Below are positions 59,132 to 64,000 of a stretch of 64,000 nt of DNA, piece after piece. The position numbers and the translations under genes were made by a program. Within the stretch, counting starts at the first letter, position 1, and the number at the start of each line of letters is the position of its first letter. The DNA is from Microbacterium pygmaeum (GTDB taxonomy: Bacteria; Actinomycetota; Actinomycetes; Actinomycetales; Microbacteriaceae), in assembly GCF_900100885.1 (NCBI RefSeq), contig NZ_LT629692.1, forward strand, positions 1,984,001 to 2,048,000, given 5' to 3'. The notes beneath the pieces were generated by a model that was given only the letters and a program-made list of their open reading frames with translations, had not been told where the DNA came from and ran no database searches.

Positions 59132-59644
59132 TCTCGTACCCGCCGGCCGCCGCGCGCCCCCGTCGACGTGCGCGGGTGGCTGGGCGGCATCCGTCTTTCG
59201 GGCTTCATGGTGATCATGCTGGGCCTGGTGGTGCTCGCGGCCTTCGTGCTCGTGCCGACGATCGGCACGTATCTGGATCAGCGGCAGCAGATCGTCGCCC
59301 TGCAGCAGGCCGTGCAGCTGGGGCAGGACGAGGTCGCCGACCTCGAGGCGCAGCGCGACCGCTGGAGCGATCCGGCGTACATCACCACCCAGGCGCGGGA
59401 GCGCCTGTACTACGTCCGGCCGGGCGAGGTCGTCTACCTCGTCGACAACGACCTGCCGCCAGCCCTCGTCCCGCAGGAACAGGCCGTCGTCAGCGACGAG
59501 GTCCAGCAGACGCGGACCGATTGGATGTCGCAGCTCGTGCGATCCGTGACCGAGGCGGGCCTCGCGCAAACCGTCGCACCGGTGACGATCGGCGTCCCCG
59601 ATCCGGCGCCGACCGAGTCAACGCCGGCACCCCCGGCGCCGTGA
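59108..59644 (+). CDS. FtsB/DivIC-family septum formation protein
   Basis: This 178-residue bitopic protein has a Pro/Arg-rich cytosolic N-terminus, one membrane helix (about residues 35-57, FMVIMLGLVVLAAFVLVPTIG), and an extracytoplasmic coiled coil (QQIVALQQAVQLGQDEVADL) ending in WSDPAYITTQARERLYYVRPGE, the FtsB/DivIC signature. It should join FtsL and FtsQ in the divisome. The C-terminus is Pro/Ala-rich. GTG 59108 follows GAGGGGGA. The eno-ftsB-DUF501 order is usual in actinobacteria. Confidence 0.92.
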   Translation: MARAAAPPSRTRRPPRAPVDVRGWLGGIRLSGFMVIMLGLVVLAAFVLVPTIGTYLDQRQQIVALQQAVQLGQDEVADLEAQRDRWSDPAYITTQARERLYYVRPGEVVYLVDNDLPPALVPQEQAVVSDEVQQTRTDWMSQLVRSVTEAGLAQTVAPVTIGVPDPAPTESTPAPPAP

Positions 59645-59674
59645 CCTCCCTGCTGCTCCAGGTACCCTGAACGC

Positions 59675-60193
59675 GTGACCACTCCGCCGTTCCCGCCTGT
59701 CAGCGAGGCTGATCTGGCGGTCCTGCGTTCCCAGCTCGGGCGGCCGGCGCGCGATGTCGTGGGCATCGCCGCGCGATGCGTGTGCGGCAATCCGACCGTC
59801 GTGGCGACCGCACCGCGGCTGGCCGACGGCACCCCGTTCCCGACGTTCTACTACCTGAGTCACCCGGCCGCCACGGCCGCGATGTCGGGGCTGGAGGCGA
59901 CGCAGGTGATGCGCACGCTGGCGGACGAGCTGTCCGAGAACCTCGACGTGGCGGAGGCCTATCGCGTCGCGCACCGCGCGTATCTGGCCGATCGGGCTGG
60001 CTTCGGCGACGTCGCGGAGATCGACGGCATCTCGGCGGGTGGCATGCCGACGCGCGTGAAGTGCCTGCATGCGCTGGCAGCGCACGCGCTTGCGGCCGGG
60101 CCAGGCGTGAACCCGATCGGAGACAGGGCGCTGGCCATGTCGACCTGGTCGCCGGACCGATGCGTCTGCGCAGAACCCGGTCCCGGCGCATGA
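59675..60193 (+). CDS. DUF501 domain protein
   Basis: This 172-residue protein is a full DUF501 member: LRSQLGRPARDVVGIAARC at the N-terminus with CVCGNPTVVATAPRL, then FPTFYYLSHP and DGISAGGMPTRVKCLHALAAH. Two Cys near the N-terminus and one in the VKCLH motif are conserved and could bind metal. Function is unknown, although the gene is nearly always beside eno and ftsB. GTG 59675 lies 6 bases after TACCCT, a leaderless start. Its stop overlaps the protease start. Confidence 0.93.
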   Translation: MTTPPFPPVSEADLAVLRSQLGRPARDVVGIAARCVCGNPTVVATAPRLADGTPFPTFYYLSHPAATAAMSGLEATQVMRTLADELSENLDVAEAYRVAHRAYLADRAGFGDVAEIDGISAGGMPTRVKCLHALAAHALAAGPGVNPIGDRALAMSTWSPDRCVCAEPGPGA

Positions 60194-61470
60194 CCGGGGT
60201 GGGCACCCGCGCGATCGCCGTCGCCCTCGGGTCACTGATCGCCCTCCCGATGCTGCTGGGCGCGTCGGTGCCGCCCGCTGCGCCGCCGGTGGATCCGGTA
60301 CGTGCCGCGGAGTACTGGCTGGATGGCAACGGCATCACCGACGCGTGGAAGAGCACCCGCGGGGCAGGGGTGCGGATCGCGATCATCGACACCGGGATCG
60401 GGCGCGGGCCGGTCGAATTCGACGGCGCAGTCGTCGGTGGGACCGACGTGTCCGGCGTGGGATCCCCGGACGGCCGGACACCCGTTGGTGCGGTCGACGG
60501 CAATCACGGCAGCTGGGTCGGCTCGCTCGCCGCGTCGCGCGGCACAGGGGCGACGACGGGCATGATCGGCGTAGCCCCGGAAGCGCAGCTGCTGTCGGTC
60601 TCGGTCGGCTTCGGCTCATCGGCGACGGTCCCCTTCGCCGAGCAGATCGCCGAGGCCATCCGCTGGTCGGTGGACAACGGCGCCGACGTCATCAACCTCT
60701 CGCTGACCACGAACACCCCCGATTGGGACGCGAGCTGGGACTCGGCGTTCCTGTACGCCTTCGACCACGACGTCGTGGTCGTCGTCGCGGCCGGCAACCG
60801 GGGGAGCGGCACCTCGCGCGTCGGCGCTCCGGCCACCATCCCCGGCGTGCTCACCGTGGCAGGCGTCGACCCCAACGGCAAGGCGAGCGTCGAGGCATCC
60901 ACCCAGGGGATCACGATCGGCGTCTCGGCTCCCAGCGAGAAGCTCCTCGGGGTCTCGGCGGACGGTCGGATCGTGCAGTGGGACGGCACGAGTGGCGCGG
61001 CGCCGATCGTCGCCGGCATCGCGGCGCTCGTCCGCTCGGCGCATCCGGACCTGGACGCCGCCAACGTGATCAACCGCATCATCAAGACCGCGCGTCCCGC
61101 CGCGGGTGCGACGGCCGTGCCCGATCCGCTGTACGGGTACGGGCTGGTGGATGCCGCGGCCGCGGTGGACGCGCAGGTCGGCACCGTCACAGCCAATCCG
61201 ATGGGCAGTCTCAAGGACTGGATCCGGATCTACCGCCGCGCCGACAGCGCTCCGGTGCCGATTCCGACAGCGGAGCCGGTCGTGATCGATCCGCTCCCCT
61301 CCTACGACACCGCGGAGCGCCCGACCTCGCCGCTGCTGCCGTCGCGGGAGACCCTCCTGTACGGCACGCTTCCGCTGATGGCCGGCTCTGCGGCGGCTAT
61401 ACTGGTGGCGCTCGGCGTCACCGCAGCTGTCCGACGATTCCGATTGGCGTCCCGGACGCCGAGCCGCTGA
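60190..61470 (+). CDS. Membrane-anchored subtilisin-like serine protease (mycosin-like)
   Basis: This 426-residue S8 protease has a signal peptide (residues 1-25), catalytic Asp in IAIIDTGIG, His in DGNHGSWVG, oxyanion Asn in VVAAGNRGSG and Ser in GTSGAAPIVAG. A linker and one C-terminal membrane helix (TLPLMAGSAAAILVALGVTA) anchor it with the catalytic domain outside. This layout is that of mycosins, but no type VII secretion genes are nearby. I place the start at ATG 60190, which overlaps the DUF501 stop (ATGA); an in-frame ATG ten codons upstream is possible. Confidence 0.9.
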   Translation: MTGVGTRAIAVALGSLIALPMLLGASVPPAAPPVDPVRAAEYWLDGNGITDAWKSTRGAGVRIAIIDTGIGRGPVEFDGAVVGGTDVSGVGSPDGRTPVGAVDGNHGSWVGSLAASRGTGATTGMIGVAPEAQLLSVSVGFGSSATVPFAEQIAEAIRWSVDNGADVINLSLTTNTPDWDASWDSAFLYAFDHDVVVVVAAGNRGSGTSRVGAPATIPGVLTVAGVDPNGKASVEASTQGITIGVSAPSEKLLGVSADGRIVQWDGTSGAAPIVAGIAALVRSAHPDLDAANVINRIIKTARPAAGATAVPDPLYGYGLVDAAAAVDAQVGTVTANPMGSLKDWIRIYRRADSAPVPIPTAEPVVIDPLPSYDTAERPTSPLLPSRETLLYGTLPLMAGSAAAILVALGVTAAVRRFRLASRTPSR

Positions 61471-61489
61471 CCCCCAGGAGTTTTCCCCC

Positions 61490-62914
61490 GTGAGCAACAC
61501 CGCGCCTGTGAAGAGCACTACGCCCCGGATCCTCATCGTCGGCGGCGGGTACGCGGGCTTCTACACGGCGTGGAAGCTCGAGAAGCACCTGCGCAAGGGT
61601 GAGGCCGAGGTCACGATCGTCGACCCGCTGCCGTACATGACCTACCAGCCGTTCCTGCCCGAGGTCGCCGCCGGATCCATCGAGGCACGCCACTCGGTGG
61701 TCGCCCTGCGTCGGCACCTGAAGAAGACCACGATCGTCGCGGCGAAGGTCACCGGGATCAACCACGCGGACAAGGTCGCGACGATCACGCCGATCGCGGG
61801 CGAGCCCTACGAGCTGGAATACGACCAGATCGTCGTCACCGCCGGCGCCGTCTCGCGCACGTTCCCGATCCCCGGCATCGCCGACAACGCGATCGGACTC
61901 AAGACCATCGAGGAGGCTGTCGCGATCCGCGACCGCCTGATGTCGAACTTCGACAAGGCCTCCACGCTGCCTCCCGGACCGGCCCGCGACCGTCTGCTGA
62001 CGGTCGTCGTCGTGGGCGGCGGATTCGCCGGCATCGAGGTCTTCGCCGAGCTCCGCTCGCTCGCCTCGAGCCTGGTGTCGAAGTACCCGCAGGTGACCTT
62101 CGAGGACACCCACTTCCATCTGGTCGAGGCGATGAGCCGGATCATGCCCGAGGTGTCGCTCAAGACCAGCGAATGGGTGCTCAAGAGCCTCGCCAAGCGA
62201 GGTGCCTTCGTGCACCTGGACACGCAGCTGACCAGCGCGGTCGACGGGAACGTCGAGCTGTCCACGGGCGAGGTCATCCCCACGGACCTGATCGTCTGGA
62301 CGGCGGGTGTCATGGCCAACCCGACCGTCGTCCGCGGCGGCGACCTGCCCGTCGAGGAGCGGGGTCGGATCCGCACCCGCGCCGACCTGCGCGTCGGAAC
62401 CGAGGATGAGATCGTCGAGGGCGCCTGGGCGGCTGGTGACGTCTCGGCGGTCCCCGACCTGACCGGCGGCGGCGTCGGCGGATACTGCGTGCCCAACGCC
62501 CAGCACGCGGTCCGTCAGGCGAAGCTGCTCGCGAAGAACCTGGTGGCGGTGCTGCGCGGTGAGCTGCCGCGCGAGTACTTCCACAAGAACCTCGGTGCGG
62601 TCGCCGGGCTCGGCCTGTATAACGGCGTCTTCCAGTCCGGCAACCTGGCGCTGAAGGGCTTCATCGCCTGGGTCGCCCACCGTGGCTATCACGGCCTGGC
62701 GATGCCGTCGTGGGAGCGCAAGTTCCGCGTGGTCTGGGGCTGGTGGAACAACCTGTGGCTCGGCCGTGATCTCGTGAACCTCGAAGCAGTCCAGAATCCG
62801 CGGTATGTCTTCGAGGAGTTCGCCGCGCGTCCGCGTCCGGCGGCACCCGCCGCGGAGCCGGAGAAGAAGGCCGTCACCGAGGCGCCGGCGCAGAAGGTCG
62901 CCGCGTCCCGCTGA
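61490..62914 (+). CDS. ndh: NADH dehydrogenase type II (NDH-2)
   Basis: This 474-residue flavoprotein transfers electrons from NADH to quinone without pumping protons. The FAD motif ILIVGGGYAGFYTA lies at residues 14-27, the NAD motif TVVVVGGGFAGIEVFAEL near 170-187, and the second FAD-binding region has WAAGDVSAVPDL. The C-terminus has amphipathic/hydrophobic stretches for membrane binding and an Ala/Pro/Lys-rich tail. GTG 61490 has CAGGAG nine bases upstream. TATACT at 61398-61403, inside the protease gene, is a candidate promoter. The stop is four bases before a tRNA. Confidence 0.95.
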   Translation: MSNTAPVKSTTPRILIVGGGYAGFYTAWKLEKHLRKGEAEVTIVDPLPYMTYQPFLPEVAAGSIEARHSVVALRRHLKKTTIVAAKVTGINHADKVATITPIAGEPYELEYDQIVVTAGAVSRTFPIPGIADNAIGLKTIEEAVAIRDRLMSNFDKASTLPPGPARDRLLTVVVVGGGFAGIEVFAELRSLASSLVSKYPQVTFEDTHFHLVEAMSRIMPEVSLKTSEWVLKSLAKRGAFVHLDTQLTSAVDGNVELSTGEVIPTDLIVWTAGVMANPTVVRGGDLPVEERGRIRTRADLRVGTEDEIVEGAWAAGDVSAVPDLTGGGVGGYCVPNAQHAVRQAKLLAKNLVAVLRGELPREYFHKNLGAVAGLGLYNGVFQSGNLALKGFIAWVAHRGYHGLAMPSWERKFRVVWGWWNNLWLGRDLVNLEAVQNPRYVFEEFAARPRPAAPAAEPEKKAVTEAPAQKVAASR

Positions 62915-62918
62915 GCGG

Positions 62919-62992
62919 GCCCCCGTAGCCCAATCGGCAGAGGCAGGCGACTTAAAATCGCCCGAGTGTGGGTTCGAGTCCCACCGGGGGTA
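62919..62992 (+). tRNA. tRNA with anticodon UAA (leucine-like, but short variable arm)
   Basis: A 74-base cloverleaf is readable: acceptor GCCCCCG/CGGGGGT with G1-U72, a 3-bp D stem (GCC/GGC) with loop containing GGCAGA, anticodon stem GGCGA/TCGCC with loop CTTAAAA, a variable region of only 5 bases, T arm GTGGG-TTCGAGT-CCCAC and discriminator A. The D and T arms look leucine-type, but bacterial tRNA-Leu normally has a long variable arm. It starts 5 bases after the ndh stop, so the tRNA is probably cut from the ndh transcript. Confidence 0.85.
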
Positions 62993-63042
62993 CGCCCCGG
63001 CGGCGTCGTCGGCCCGATCCCCCGGGTCGTAGGCTGGGGCGC

Positions 63043-63078
63043 ATGTGTTCCCACCCGATCGGGAGCGTGATGCGATGA
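63043..63078 (+). CDS. 11-residue leaderless leader ORF
   Basis: ATG 63043 lies 7 bases after TAGGCT (63030-63035), the leaderless arrangement seen elsewhere, and opens an 11-codon ORF (MCSHPIGSVMR) whose stop overlaps the next gene's ATG at 63075. GGGAG within it can serve as Shine-Dalgarno for the next gene. It may be a coupling device only. Confidence 0.4.
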   Translation: MCSHPIGSVMR

Positions 63079-64000
63079 CGCTCGATCTGTTGGCACGGGC
63101 CGATTCCGCTCCGTCCGAAGCTTTCCGTCCCGCTGCGTGGTCGGATGCCGCGGCGCACTGGCGCGGCATGACCGCGGCGGTCGCCGGCATCTCCGGACCC
63201 GTCGCCGCGCTGAACGTTCCGGCGCTGCGATACAACGCCCTCGACATGCTCGTGCGCTCCGGGGGCGTGCCGATCCGCGTCGCGAGCAAGTCGGTGCGCG
63301 TCCGGGAGGTGATCGATGCCACCCTGGCGCTGCCCGGCTACACAGGGATCCTCGCCTTCACACTCCCCGAGGCGCTCTGGCTCGCCGAGACCCACGATGA
63401 CGTCGTGCTCGGCTACCCGACGGTAGACCGGGCCGCGATCGCGCAGCTCGCCCACGACGAGCGGGCAGCGACCCGGGTGACCCTGATGGTCGACGACGTG
63501 GCGCAGCTCGACCTCATCGACTCGGTCGCCCCGCCGCACCAGCGCGCCGTGCTGCGCCTTGCGATCGACGCCGACGCATCGTGGCGTGCTCCCGGACTCG
63601 GGCACATCGGGGTCCGCCGATCGCCGGTGCACGAACCCGGTGAGGTCGCAGGACTCGGCAGGGCGATCGCGGCCCGCAGCGGCTTCCGGCTCGTCGGCCT
63701 CATGATGTACGAAGCGCAGATCGCCGGACAGCCAGACGCGACCGGTTCCGGCGACGGTGTGATCCGATGGATGCAGCGCCGATCCGCGCAAGAGCTTCTC
63801 GAGCGCCGCGGGGCGATCGTGTCGGCGCTGCGCGACGTCGCGGCGCTGGAGTTCGTGAACGGGGGCGGGACCGGGTCGCTCGAGCTCACCGCATCCGACC
63901 TCGCCGTCACCGAACTGACCGCCGGAAGCGGACTGCTGGCCGGCCACCTCTTCGACGGCTACCGCGCGTTCGAGCTCGCGCCTGCCGCCGCCTTCGCGCT
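63075..64000 (+). CDS. PLP-dependent alanine-racemase-fold enzyme (D-serine/D-threonine type), C-terminus outside window
   Basis: Only about 308 codons are present and the frame is still open at the end. The sequence begins MTLDLLARADSAPSEAFRPA, and the barrel start reads VAALNVPALRYNALDMLVRS, VPIRVASKSVRVREVIDATL (with the PLP lysine in RVASKSVR) and GILAFTLPEALWLA. Later FRLVGLMMYEAQIAG and FVNGGGTGSLELTA fit the fold-type III amino acid deaminase/aldolase group. The exact reaction is not clear. ATG 63075 overlaps the stop of the short leader ORF. Confidence 0.82.
   Translation, partial: MTLDLLARADSAPSEAFRPAAWSDAAAHWRGMTAAVAGISGPVAALNVPALRYNALDMLVRSGGVPIRVASKSVRVREVIDATLALPGYTGILAFTLPEALWLAETHDDVVLGYPTVDRAAIAQLAHDERAATRVTLMVDDVAQLDLIDSVAPPHQRAVLRLAIDADASWRAPGLGHIGVRRSPVHEPGEVAGLGRAIAARSGFRLVGLMMYEAQIAGQPDATGSGDGVIRWMQRRSAQELLERRGAIVSALRDVAALEFVNGGGTGSLELTASDLAVTELTAGSGLLAGHLFDGYRAFELAPAAAFA

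Overview
The window is high-GC DNA (about 70% GC by eye) from an actinobacterium, most likely Microbacterium or a close relative in Microbacteriaceae. This rests on gene content and order, since no 16S rRNA gene is present: the Pmt/rsmI/metG/tatD/rsmA/ispE order, a DUF222-HNH gene, tRNA-Gln joined to glmU-prs, an FtsB/DUF501/subtilase run after eno, and very many TAnnnT-type -10 boxes placed 6-7 bases before start codons (leaderless mRNAs).

Region 1 (1-9.1 kb): a partial protein O-mannosyltransferase (pmt) diverges from rsmI. Next comes a minus-strand beta-galactoside module made of a GH42 beta-galactosidase and a MalE/F/G-type ABC importer. A divergent LacI-family repressor with two near-identical 18-bp operators controls it. 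Region 2 (9.1-22.3 kb): metG, tatD, rsmA and ispE, the usual core run, are interrupted by accessory genes: two MFS transporters, a frameshifted DUF222-HNH gene, a cyclic-nucleotide-phosphodiesterase-like enzyme, a Stealth-type sugar-phosphate transferase and an aldo/keto reductase. Region 3 (22.3-28.7 kb): an OpuC-type osmoprotectant ABC operon preceded by an 18-codon leader ORF, an ABC-F ATPase, and a MarR/membrane-protein pair. Region 4 (28.6-31.2 kb): tRNA-Gln(UUG), glmU and prs.

Region 5 (31.2-39 kb) is the most system-like block. An FMN-binding lipoprotein, an ApbE flavin transferase and an NqrB/RnfD-like membrane domain fused to a ferredoxin-reductase module form one tight operon. It converges on a two-component system, which diverges from an FtsX/MacB-type ABC transporter. 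Similar 11-bp-spaced direct repeats lie upstream of the flavoprotein operon and of the response regulator. I read this as a flavin-based extracytosolic electron-transfer chain, possibly under its own two-component control.

Region 6 (39-46.5 kb): an extended SDR, CorA, a BBE-type FAD oxidase, gnd with an N-terminal extension, two small membrane proteins or domains, and rplY (L25/Ctc) behind a long structured leader followed by pth. Region 7 (46.5-55.7 kb): mfd, a gamma-carbonic-anhydrase-like hexapeptide protein, ppc, mazG and hisS. Region 8 (55.7-64 kb): an inverted-repeat element, an SGNH hydrolase, a decayed DUF4442 gene, an O-methyltransferase, eno, ftsB-like, DUF501, a membrane-anchored subtilase, ndh (NDH-2), an unusual tRNA with a UAA anticodon, and the start of a PLP-dependent alanine-racemase-fold enzyme that runs off the end.

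No CRISPR array, prophage, insertion sequence or rRNA was seen. The best unexplained signals are the pervasive leaderless starts, the in-frame repeat insertions in three conserved proteins, the over-represented word GGATGC (also found paired in hairpins), the class-I-shaped leucine-like tRNA, and the short leader ORFs.
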